NCBI GenBank assembly: GCA_016748015.1
Contig: JAAOMT010000436.1
Coordinates: 182,091 to 246,090, forward strand
From: Geosiphon pyriformis
Taxonomy: Eukaryota; Glomeromycota; Glomeromycetes; Archaeosporales; Geosiphonaceae
DNA length: 64,000 bases
Direction of reading: 5' to 3'
The position numbers and the translations under genes were made by a program. The notes beneath the pieces were generated by a model. It made no database searches, was not told the DNA's origin, and saw only the letters and a program-made list of their open reading frames with translations. The first letter of the stretch is position 1, and each line of letters begins with the position of its first letter. This document shows positions 34,800 to 46,380 of this stretch, one piece after another.

Positions 34800-37787
34800 C
34801 TATAATTCTAAAGACCGACTTTCATCATACCACCATGTGTTCAGCGTACGATCATCACTACAACTAACAAACAAACTCTGCTTGGCATTCCAAATAGCAT
34901 TATAAACCATTCCAGTGTGCCCTCTTAATTTCTGTAGCACTTCTCCCGTGTCTTGGTCCCAGATATATACAATTCCATCCTAAAAGAAAAAATTGGAATA
35001 AAAGATTCAACGCGAGCCAATTGTATTTAAATAATTTAGATAGAAGCTTAATATACCTCTGATCCACCAACAATTAAAGAATTGCTAGCGAAGCCAGCAC
35101 GGATAAAGTTTTTAGAGGTATTCTGATGACCCTTTAGCCGCCGAATGGGGCGTACCTGAAATTATTCGTAAAATTAAGTCTGTAGTCACGAGTCAAATAA
35201 GAGTATAGTCATTCATTGTTTAATTTAATCTACCATTCTCACATCCCACAATCGATTAGAATTGTCTTTTGAGCTGCTCAACAGCAGAGTGCCATTCGAA
35301 TTCATTTCAACAGAGGTCACCTCACCCAAATGAGATGAAATAGTACGAATACAAAGTCCTGATACAATATCCCAAAATTTTATGGTGTTATCTTTTGACC
35401 TAAAAAGTATATAAAGTCCTTATGAAAACTAAAATTGTTAAATTAGAAAGAATCAGATGCCAGCGTTCTTACCCACTAATAATCAGATTCCCTAAGGGAT
35501 TAAATATTGTCTTTGAAACGGAAAGTTGATGTCCATTGAACATTTTAACCAATTGCCCAGTATTGACATCGTAAAGCCTTACAATCTTATCATAACCTCC
35601 GGCCACAATATGATTCTTATTTAAATGGATTTAAACGGTTATAAAATGTGAACATACCCAGCCTAATTATCATAAGAAAGAATCTCGATAAAGCCACTTA
35701 CATCACCAGGATGGAATTTAACCGTGTAAACATCACCTGCGTGACCAGATAATGATGTTACGCATGTATGCTTGCTACTCTTCATATCCCATAACTACAT
35801 CAGAAAATGTAAAAAAGGTTTGCCAAAATGATATCGAACCAATAGAAAAAGTAAAAAAATTTAAAACCTTAATCGTTCCATCACCACTAGCACTGGATAC
35901 ATAAGAGCCATTCTTATTCGAGGAAACATCCCAAATTCGTGACTCATGACCTTCTAGAATACCAATTTCTCGGGCACTTTCAGTATCCCATATTCTGAGA
36001 GTATTATCACTGAATTATAATATAAGGAGGATTAATACATAATTGATATAAAAAATTCCATAAAAAGAATTACCTTGAACCGCTAACTATCTCTCTTCCT
36101 TCCTGTCCCACAAATTCTACGCATTTAACATTTCCCCGATGACCAACTAAGGTAGCCCGTATAGCGTTGGGTATTATGAAGCTAGTATAATCTTGTAACA
36201 ACCTGTTAATTGACGAAATAATATATTTTAAAAAACTTTCTTATCAAATATAAAAAGAATTTGATAATAACTTACGTGTTCACTCTAGGCGCAACACGAG
36301 GGTGATATCGTGAAAATTCGATTTGGTAAGCAACAGCCTGTCTCAGCAAGGTGAGCAATCGATTCGGTGGCACGTAGACGGAACCTTCCCGGTTGAGAAA
36401 TCATTGAAAATATTGCTGCTGTTTCGGTAGACGTATTTGAAAAGTTCAAACGAACAACATTTGAGGTGTTAAAGGCGCGTATATATTGGCCGTACCATCC
36501 TTGTCAGCATTTTCGAAATTTAACAAATTTTGGAATTGTTCCACTAGTTTCTTCCTTTGTCCCGATTTTTTAAAAGAAATTTAGTTTAATAAAATCTAAG
36601 CAAAAAAAACCAAAGTCCTTGATTCGCGATCTACCTTGCAGGGCCAATCCCTTCCCAGTTTTTGAAAGAAGGTGCGTCATGGACAGCTTTAGCCGTCAAT
36701 AAATAGCACAAATCCTTGAATTCATTGGGAGTCATCTGAAGATGCTCAAGAGGTTTCAACCGTTTATTCAGGAAAGTAAATGCCTATGAATGCAAGACAT
36801 AAGGCCTCTAAAATAATTAATGATGGCAGATGATAAAAAAGATCGGTTTGAATTACCTTTTGCATTTCTTGATGTTCAATATACTCAAGGTATTGCTGTT
36901 TATAAACCGCATACAGAAAACTCTTTTGATTCTTCACCAAGGGTTTGGCACATAATTTATCCACTTCTGCCCAATCACCCTCTTTAAAATAATAAAGAAT
37001 AATCGACAAAAAGAAAAGACCATCCGAACGGGCCAAAAATATATATTTTAATTGTCTTATAGATACCGATGATGCCCTTTTTTAGACGGTTAACTTCCGT
37101 AACGCGTTCTTCGCGTTCATGGCCTTTAAAGTTAGCTTCATCGTATAGTGTAGTCTTTGAGGAGGTATAGCCTTCGTCCGACAAATATTGTATAATCATA
37201 CGAATTATATCCTATCAGGAAATAATTAACTGAGAAATCTGATAAGATAGTGTACAGGGACGAAGAGAAATTTTGATCATAAATCAACAAAAAAGAATTA
37301 GCCCACCTCGCGTATATTAGGATCCTCAGGATTAAAGATATCCTCTGTGGGACGTATGCAGCCAAGATGTGCGGCAACATGATGATTGCCGGTGGCTAAA
37401 TTTACAAAGCTAATAATGAAAAAATCAAGATTTCGTATTAATAAATAGTTTATTTTGTTTCTTTCTGCCCACTGTTGATAAAGTCAAACTAACCTTTTTC
37501 TTCGGTTTAACCTTGGATCTTCTAATTGTCCTTCCTGCTCTCTTTGCTTTTCAACTTCCACCAACACTTGGGGGAATTTATGGGTCAGACCCGCCAAAGA
37601 AGTTGAAGCTTGACTTTCAATCTCGCCATGTTCAGACTTATGCTTTGGGGTTAAATTCGACTTGAAAATGGGATTGAATTAACCAAGAGTGAATAGTGGA
37701 CTAAACTATAACTGAATAAAGTGTAAAAACTAATACCTGACCCGATGCTGAAGCATTCTCGCTTTCTATGTCTGCCGTACTTGACAT
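34800..37787 (-). CDS. LisH/CTLH-type WD40-repeat protein (SMU1-like architecture)
   Basis: A multi-exon gene from ATG 37787 to TAG 34800 with roughly a dozen exons. After a Ser/Thr-rich leader comes a LisH-like helix (IIRMIIQYLSDEGYTSSKTT) and a CTLH-like region (EGDWAEVDKLCAKPLVKN, FLYAVYKQQYLEYI), then VYVPPNRLLTLLRQAVAYQI. WD40 blades follow: ATLVGHRGNVKCVEFVG, SGSSDNTLRIWDTESA, SASGDGTIKLWD, SGHAGDVYTVKFHPGD, YDKIVRLYDVNTGQ, ISGSKDNTIKFWDIVSG, SSSKDNSNRLWDV, GGSEDGIVYIWDQDTG, SCSDDRTLNTWWYDE. Two TGA codons near 36385-36460 fall in an intron when the GTACGG donor is used, giving FENADKDG-SVYVPP. The layout resembles SMU1, but the blades differ; the function is unknown, probably a scaffold. 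Blade wording is too generic to name an orthologue. Confidence 0.85.
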
Positions 37788-38122
37788 TTTAATTTCTAGG
37801 GTTATGAAGGAAAGTATGAACTATTAAAACTACGATTTTATTGAATTTTTTTCATCACATGATCAAAAATGAATCAAAAACTACAAAATGAATCAGATGA
37901 TGTTTCATTCTCATATAACACTAGAAATCAACCAATTTAAGCAAGTTTTATGAATGATTACATTTGTTCAAATGTAATCACAGCGGAAATCTTTGGGATT
38001 AACCTGAAAAAAAGTGCCGCTGATTGAAATCCTATACCTTAGACGGAGTTAGACTTTTAATAAAGAAATAAGACAAAAAAAGAAAGAAAGCAGCATAGGA
38101 CGAAAAGAATAAACTAATTCAA
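37788..38122. other. Short intergenic region
   Basis: About 335 bases between the ATG of the WD40 gene and the stop of the next gene on the same strand. It must hold the WD40 promoter; no motif stands out. Confidence 0.4.
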
Positions 38123-40752
38123 TTAACAACCCCAGCCACCTTCGTCTTCTGGCTCATTGCCTTCCCAATCAGTCACTTCATCCTCTTGCGACTCTGACTC
38201 TTCATCCTCTTGCCATCCTGACTCTTCGTGCTCATATTCATTTTCATCTTTTCCTTTTGATGAATTTAAATCATGAACTGATGATCGGGAGTTGGCTTGA
38301 TTATCAAGTTCGTCATATTTATCGTTCTCGACCACCTCCCCATCAGGCTCTTCATAGTCGTCATCCACTGCTGCTGTTGCTTTCCAAATGAGAGCTGGAT
38401 CATTCAACCTATGCTTAACTTTTTTTTTCATTATTTCAACATGCAATTCTTGATTATCAAGGTTAGGTTTCGATTCTCGTGATATTGAAAGTGTCTCCTC
38501 AACAGTCTTGCACTGAAATTTTGAAAATGGGAAACAAAAAAGAGTCGACCTTTAATTTTCAAAAGAATTGGTACAGTATGATTTTGCAAAAAGAAAATTA
38601 CCTCCACCCAATATACTTCTGACTCGGTTTCAGATACTTCAGAATCAGAAACCACAAACTCTCTATTTAGATTTGGGGAATTATCCGACACTACAAATAT
38701 CTCATCGTCACATATTTCAAAGAGTTCTTTTTCACTCGAGGTATCATCAGATATTGAGACAATTTCTTTGTCATCGATCGAATTTTCAAGAATATCACTT
38801 TCTGGCTTTTCAAATATACTGGTAGTAACACTTTCTATAGTACCCGTTTCAGCATCTTTGGAAAATAATCTCTCCTTAGCCTCTGTTTCAGATATGACAA
38901 TAACTTCCGAGTCGGAACCAGTAAAAAAACCCGGTGACAATGATTCTGGAGTTTCAGGGGAATATTTTCGCTTATAAGGCAAAATTTTATCGGGAAGTTC
39001 GGAACTTTCAGAATATTTTCTTTTTACATTAAATTTAGATATGCTAGGGGAATTTTTGGGACTAAATCCGGATGGAATCAAAATGATTGGACTCTCGGAA
39101 GGTGATGAATCGCCTTCTGCAAACTCAGCGAAAGGAATATGCTTTCGCAAAGGTTTTGGGAAGTTGTCGGCGGCCAAGTCTTTAGATTTATCAACCAACG
39201 AAATATTGGAAGGAGGCAAGTTCGAGGTATGATCACTTAAAAACTGCGGCTCAGGAATGGGTTGACTCACATTTAATTGAGAATTTTGTGGATTATATCT
39301 ATTATTAAACGAAGTGGTAGAAGCCAGTTCTTTAGTATTGTAAGGGAGATCTTTCTTCCCACATTGTAAGTTTAAGGTAGTTGAAGTAGAAGAACCTAGG
39401 CCAGAAGGCTCTTTATGAAAAATCGTATTATTGGAACCAATGGTATTTAGAGGGGAGGAGGGAACGTTTTTAGGTTTATAGCCTATATTATTTTTATCAC
39501 AAACGGGTGAAATCGAGGTCGTAGGGTTTAAATCATATGGATAATGATTATCTTGATTGCTTTGAAAAGTCGCTTTATTGGACAAGACATCTTTGGAAGG
39601 GGGATTGATCGAGGCCACAGTTTGAGTATAATTTTGACTAGGTGTGCTCGACGTATAATCATAGTCTAGTCGGAACTCTTTTTGATAGAACTGTCCATTC
39701 GGATACGATTGATAATTTTTATCACTATAGCTCATACTATCAATGGTTGAATTCATTAAAGTCTGGTTTCCAACAGTAACATCTTTGTTGTTGCTGCTGC
39801 TGCTATGATTTAGCGAGTTTGAGGTAAGCTGTCGTTCTATTCCCAAGTTAAAGTTATAATATTGTTTTTCAGAATATGAATTATATATGCCTCTTTGCGA
39901 AGGAATATTTAAAATTGAATCGCGATTTGCAGAATCATTCAATATATTGTTGTTGCCAGTGGGTCTTGAGTTAGAATGAACCGCTGATCCAAAGTCCTGG
40001 GAAGAAGATTTTTCATTCGAATAAGCTTCATATTGATCATTAACACTGGACAAAGCCCCTTGATTGGACCTTATACTGTTCGAACCCTGGCTTACCACAG
40101 GATTTAATATGTTGCTATTATGAACAGGCAGGCTCGAGCTATCATGCTCCAAATAGTACCCTTGGTTAGTAATTTGCGGGTTATAATGACGAAAGGCTAA
40201 CCCTTGATTAAATTCTGCTGTTGCTTGTTTTGTAGTATTCTCAAGTATCAAGTTATTGTTGAGAACGGGCGTATACTGTGGTATTAAATTCTGGCAAAAG
40301 AAATTGGTAAAACCTTCTTGATTTGCGGGATTTGAAAGCCTTCTGGTAGCATTTGTGTTAATGTCGTTAAAAGGCATGTTCCTTATTGGATATACTATTC
40401 CTGGTTGTTGATGCAAGGAATTATTTATTGGAAGGGAAGATATGGCAGTTTGGTCACGTCGAAAATTGTTAACTATAGCAAGGGATTGGGGTTGAATCTG
40501 TGGTGGAGTCCTCAGGAACTGTTGCGCAAGCGCGTTTGAGGCTTCCTTAGCTTTCCTAGTCGTTTCTTCAATCTGCAACCATTTGTCAAAGTCTTGGTCT
40601 CCATTAAAGGCATTAGCTTGTAAAGGCATTGTACCCAGATTAAAAACGTTGTTAAAAGAGGAATTAGAGGCGTAATTGTTAATAATCGTCTTTGGAGCAG
40701 CTTCGTTTTGATTATTTTGAAGTTTAAATTTTTTGCGGGGTTGAGAACACAT
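38123..40752 (-). CDS. Asn/Ser-rich disordered protein, probable nuclear (846 residues)
   Basis: Two exons, 40752-38602 and 38512-38123, joined by a phase-0 intron (donor GTAATT, acceptor TTCAG). No known domain recognised. The N-terminus holds a basic stretch (QPRKKFKLQ) that could act as a nuclear signal. A probable helix follows (DQDFDKWLQIEETTRKAKEA), then about 450 residues rich in Asn, Ser and Gln of prion-like composition. Several SPS/SP motifs and acidic Ser-Asp/Glu clusters (VVSDSEVSETESE, EVIVISETEAK) look like phosphorylation or SUMO-interaction sites. The last exon is strongly acidic with Trp-containing repeats (GWQEDEESESQED, DWEGNEPEDEGGWG). It lies head-to-head with COX12. A transcription or chromatin role is a guess from composition only. 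Confidence 0.7.
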
Positions 40753-41098
40753 TGAAGAAAAAGTGATACAGATTAAAGGACATTACAATCCCGTGAAGAT
40801 TTCGCGTGGTTATTAAAAATTATGGAGGAACAAGACATAACTTTCCCTTCTGTCATTGGACGAAAATACCGCGAATTGTTTCGGGCTCGATCGAACCCCA
40901 AAAATGGGAATCTTACAAAGGGTAAAAAACATAGACGTAGTGACTATTTAAAAGAAAGCTACCAATAAGCAAAGCGGATGTGAAAGCTAAAAAATCCCCG
41001 ATCATCGATCGACATGTAGAATGCTAAAAGAGGATAAATGATAAGAGTGATCCTCTTCGTTGATCTAGTTAAGTCTTTACATCAACAATTTGGTAACA
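40753..41098. promoter_or_regulatory. Divergent upstream region shared by orphan gene and COX12
   Basis: 346 bases lie between the two ATGs, so both promoters must be here. The region is less AT-rich than the intergenic islands. No motif is assigned. Confidence 0.4.
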
Positions 41099-41757
41099 AT
41101 GTCTGAAACTGAAGGGTAAGTAAAAAGAAATCTTTACAAGTTTACCTTTATCCTTCTCCCTTGCTCGCTCTGAGTCGATTTTTCTGCACAATCACGTTCA
41201 TTTGTTGATAATTTCACCGACTCCTACCGCTTTTTTGACAAAAATGTAGAGAACAACAAACGTTAGTCCTTAAGACTGGTAAGAAATTATTGACTAAATT
41301 TTGTCGTTTAATTATTTCAAAGCCCATATAATCATCTCGTTTTTTCCCTTTCAATCCGATAAAAGTCGGCTTTGATGCCCGTTTTCCAAATACCAACCAA
41401 ACGAAACATTGCTGGCAAAACTATATCGATTATTACAAATGTATTAATGCGCGTGGTGAAGACTTTCCCCCGTGCAAGCAATTTTTTTCAGCCTTTCACA
41501 GTTTGTGCCCGAACGATTATGTAAGTAAAGAGTTTGATGAAAGGAAAATCGTGATGGTTTTGGTAATTTACGATCTGAACTTGGATCTTGAGGCCAAGCA
41601 TGGGAAATTGACCTTTTGATGGTAGCAATGGAAGAAAATTCTAAAATTTTGGACATATTTAAAAATATCAATTATTTTTAACGTTTTCTATCAATCATAG
41701 ATCGAAAAATGGGATAATCAACGTGAAATGGGTACTTTCCCGGTGAAATTGACCTAA
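41099..41757 (+). CDS. COX12: Cytochrome c oxidase subunit VIb (Cox12/COX6B)
   Basis: Peripheral subunit of respiratory complex IV on the intermembrane-space side, bridging the two monomers. Four exons, 41099-41115, 41250-41278, 41366-41520 and 41701-41757, give 85 residues in phase. The first two exons are only 17 and 29 bases; they encode MSETEGEQQTLVLKT. The core reads FDARFPNTNQTKHCWQNYID then YYKCINARGEDFPPCKQFF and HSLCPNDYIEKWDNQREMG. It contains the CX9C and CX10C cysteine pairs that form the two disulfides of the helical hairpin. Length and every conserved block match the family. The very small first exons mean automatic annotation could miss the start. Confidence 0.95.
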
Positions 41758-44700
41758 AAGTTGGGTACCAAGATTATGAGTTTTTTACATGACCTACCCA
41801 GAAGTATGGTTACCAGAGGAAATGTCGATATAATTGTGATTTTATTGCGCCGACGTATACAAAAATATTTCCAATTTTATCTATCTTAGCTGTTTGCTAA
41901 AGGTCTTCATAATTTTTAGGTTTTAGATGCCTTAAACGATTGTTAGTTGTCATCAAAAGGATCTGAGAAATCTAAAATTGTGAATGAAATTTTTGGGGTT
42001 AATTTAATAAGAGTTCATTGTAAGCCTTTTATTATGTGAGAATTAATTTCTTTGGATTTTTAATCATGAAAGTTAATAGTAATAATTAAATCAATTATTC
42101 TATTTAATTGCAATTAATTACAAAGAAATATATATATTTGCAATTATTATTAATTATAATGTTTTTCAATTTGGGAAAACATAATTAAAAATGTATTAAA
42201 CTTTTTTAATTATGTGTTTATATGGTTTTTTATTGTTTTAAAACTTTAATTTTTTTGATAAAATATGCAAGTTTTTAAAAATAACAATTTGCTTAAATTA
42301 ATTTATAAAATTAAAATACTTAATATTAAATTTTAATTAATAACAATATTATACTTAAGAGCAAATGTTCAAAACACTTACACTTTTTACAACAAATTAA
42401 GCCTAATTTAGCCCAAAAAAGTTTTATACTATTAAAAATTGTCTTTATACAAAAAACCAACTTCAAATTATTATATAACTTAAACTTAATTACAGTACAA
42501 TAAATTTTATTGTTAGTTTCAAATAAATAATTGATTATATACATTTTTTTATTAATATTTTTCAATAAAAAACCAAGATTATAAGTAGTTGTTTTTACAA
42601 ACAAAATAAATAAAAATGCTTTAAACATTCAAATATTATAATTTTTCATAGCTTTAATCATATGTACTGAATTTTTTCTAATTAAGAATGATTATTTAGA
42701 TGCCAAAAAATCAGCTTAATTTAATTTAGAAAATTCGACCACAGCTTTTTGTTATAGTTTAATTAATTACAATTATATTAATACTATTTGACTATATTTA
42801 GTTACTGTAATAATAATCATATTTTTTGGCATATTTATAAGAATTTTTTTGATGATTACAGCTTAATTCGAGTAAAATTTTTGTTTTTTAAGATTACTAT
42901 TTATGATAATATCATTTTTTTTAGCCAATAATACAGTCTTTTTCATGTTTTTTTTTGAAATAAATATAAATTTAATAATTTCTTTGAATTTCAAGAGAGT
43001 AATAGTCTTTTTAAAACCATTTACTTTTAAAAAAAAATTTTAACAACCTGTATTTTTGTCATTACAGATTTTTTTTTAATTATTAAGAGATTAATATTTA
43101 AAGTAAAAAAATTTTTAATAAGAATTTTTACTTAAGTTATTACAATTTTGGAATCAATTTATTTTCTGTTTAAAAAAATATTAAAAGAAAATAGAAAAAG
43201 TTCACTATTTTTTTTATGTTAAAACTAAAAAAGCCAAGAAAAAAACTACAATTCAAATTAATATTTATTTTTTTGGCTTTAAAAAAAATCTATTATTAAT
43301 ACCAACTAAAATACTACTGCTATTACTATTATTAAACTTACTATTTATATTCAAATAAATATTACTGCCAAAATTAGATTTAACCAAAAAAATTTTTTTT
43401 ATTAGATATTGTTAAAATAAATTCTTTTTTTTTGAAAAAAAAAATTATTAATAAGACTATAAAAAACTCTTTTGAATATCTTTTTTTTAAATATACTATT
43501 GCTTAAAACAGTTATTAAGTTTATTATAAATGATGTTACTAAAGATTTTTAGTTTTTTTTTTTGAATATTGTTAATATTATTTTGCTGTAAATTTATTAT
43601 TACTAAAAACTATTGAATCTTTAATAATTGAATTTATTTTTAAATTATTTCTTATAATTTGAATTACTGTACTTATAAGTAAAATAGCCAATTTTATGCC
43701 AATTACTTATATAGTTACTTTACAATAAAAGTCAACTTTTTTTCAGAAATTGCTTATCTGGAAGCTTATTAAAAAATATGTAGTTATTTTATTATAAAAG
43801 TCAACTTTTTTATAGAAATTTATTTGTAAACTATTCTAATATATATAATAAAAAATATAAAAAATATATAAAAAAAAATTTTATTAAAGAAATTATTTTC
43901 TGTTCAGATTTAGATTTACTAATAAATTACTGAAATTAATAGCTAATCAATTTCAAAATATTTATTAAGATTTGGAAATTTCAAATGTAATAATTTAAGA
44001 AATTTGTTTTATTAATTTTATATATGTAAAAATAATTTTAAATAAGATAATTCTAAGTAAGATAAGATACATTTTTTCGAAAAAAAAAGCTCTTTTTTTA
44101 TACAATTTATTATAATACTAGTTTTTAAACTTGCACTTTCTTTTTTGTTAGTATTTTAATAAATTAATAATATATTTTAATAAACTACAAGTTGTTTTTA
44201 TAAACTATAAATTATTTTAGTAAATTATTAAATTATTTCATAAAATTTTACAATTTTTGGTAAATTCTTAACTATTATAGAATTTAGAGTATTGTATAAT
44301 CTAATCATTATATTTGTGTATTATATAAATTAGATTATTAATTAAATAGTAATATTTGATAATTTAATTAAATAATAAGTAATAATTAAAATAATAATAA
44401 TAATGTATGTTAATTGATAATAAAAATTAGAAAAGTAATTTTATGTTAATTAATTAAAATTCTATTAATAAGAATATATTATTATAATTTTTGTTATTAA
44501 ATTTTTAATTGGTTTTTAATTGACTTTTTTAGAATATAAACTGACTAAATTAATTGTATTAGTTAAATTTATTATTAAATTTATTAGTTTTATAATTGTT
44601 TTAATTACAAAGTTGTAAATACTCTTATTTTTTTAAATATTAAAATAAAAAAAGAATTTTTATAATTAAATTATATATTTATTAAAACATAATAATAAAA

Positions 44701-46380
44701 ATTTAATATTGTTTTTAATAATTAACTTAATATTAATAAAACTATATAGTAATTAAAATACAGTTTTAATATAAATTATTTTAATTATTAAAAAAACATT
44801 AAATATTAAAGTAAAAATTATTTATTTAAAATTTTTTAACAACCAATAATAATTTTTAAATATTATTAAAATTAAGAATATTTTCAAAAAAAAAAGATTT
44901 TTATGTTATAATTTAATTTTTAAATTTAAATAATATTATAATATAATTAAATAAAATTATATATTGAAATATAATTTGTTTTATTTTTACAATTAGTAAT
45001 AATATTTTAAAAATAATTGTGTGTTAATAATACAATTATATGTTAATTTGTATTTATTTTAATAAAAATAGTATTTTTATTATTGTTTAAATTAAAAAAA
45101 AAACAAAATTAGTAAAATATTAAAAAAAAAATTCGAAATCTTATTTTTTAAAAAAGAAAAAATTAAAATAAAATTTTAATTTAAAAAAAACTATTTTTTG
45201 GAATCTTGTAATAATAAAATAAAAAAAATTGGTTTAACTTTTTTAATTATTTAAATAATAGTAAAAAAAATAATCATAGAAAACAATAACTTTATTACTT
45301 TTAGTTAAAAACAAAAAAAAATGCTTTTAAAACAACCAAGTTTTAGAAATATTTAAGAAATATGTTTTTATAATGTTCTATTTAACTGTTTTTACAACTA
45401 AAAAAACTTTGTAAGTAGTAACATTTTTAAAAACTATAAAAAAAATAATATTTGCTTTTTTATTTTTTGTTTTAATTGTGATTATTCAAATTAGAAGAGA
45501 AAAAAGTATATATATATATTTATATTATATTTATTTATTTATTTACATTTTTAATTTTTAATATTATCAAAAATATTTTTAACAACAGTAATAAAATTAA
45601 TCAATCCACAAAAAATTGCCTATTTGCTTCAAAATGCGTATGAAAATTGGATAATAAATAACTTCCACTTTTGTTGAAATGTTGGTTCGAGGTTTAACTT
45701 ATGAAAATTGCCAAATGCTCTTGGTAAATTGAAAATTATTGGAAAAACAAAATAATTATTAAGGATAGGGATTTTGTTCCAAAGTTTGAACTTTATATCT
45801 TTAGCCTCCCATTTTTTATGAAATAAACATGTGTCAAATTGCTCTTTTCCTATTGTGTATTTATTTCCTTCGAATATCTTATTAAAATTAAACATTACAA
45901 GAGAGCAAATTAACCAGATTAGACACATAAATTAATAATACCCGCATCTTGTAAATAGAAACCTATTTAGATCTACTTGATCCTTGTCAGTAAAGATTAG
46001 ACCCGAATGGACAAGATTTTCTTCATTTAAAGTTTAAAACAAAGAACCAAAAAGTCCAAGTTGTTTTCACGGTGTACATTTGAGATTGTAGCACCTGGGC
46101 ATCTTCTATAGTTAGAAATTTGATAGAGGTTTTAAATGGAATAATCAATTATTCTTTGTTTCGCGACTGCGGAACTTTTTCTTGAATTTTTACGTGTAAT
46201 AAACCTGTTTTTTAATTAATACTTTTATTGATGATATAAAACTTTTTGGATGGGAGAATGTCTTGCCGACTTGAAAATCTTTGTGAACAATGGTTTTTAT
46301 TATGAAACCTATCTAATAATCTCATAATCATTTAAATTGGAATTGAATCAACAGCCATCATCCCATTCATCATCGACATC
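41758..46380. repeat. Large AT-rich gene desert
   Basis: About 4.6 kb with no gene recognised. From roughly 42000 to 45600 the sequence is dominated by A/T with poly-A and poly-T runs, TAAT-type motifs and short imperfect direct repeats; G/C is rare and scattered. Long open frames here are Lys/Asn/Ile/Leu/Phe-rich products of base composition. A ~40-base imperfect duplication lies at 43711-43752 and 43781-43820. The edges at about 42.0 and 45.6 kb return fairly sharply to ordinary composition. Confidence 0.8.

Noticed and set aside
36380-36460. Two in-frame TGA codons in the LisH-WD40 gene
   Set aside because: They lie within an intron from a GTACGG donor to a GGGAAG acceptor; splicing gives the conserved GSVYVPPNRLL block.
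42326-42628. 100-codon open frame on the minus strand
   Set aside because: It lies in the near-pure A/T island and its Lys/Asn/Ile/Leu/Phe-rich product is what base composition alone would give; no family features.
45629-45928. 99-codon open frame on the minus strand
   Set aside because: It sits at the edge of the AT island, has no homologous motif, and there is no splice or promoter logic.
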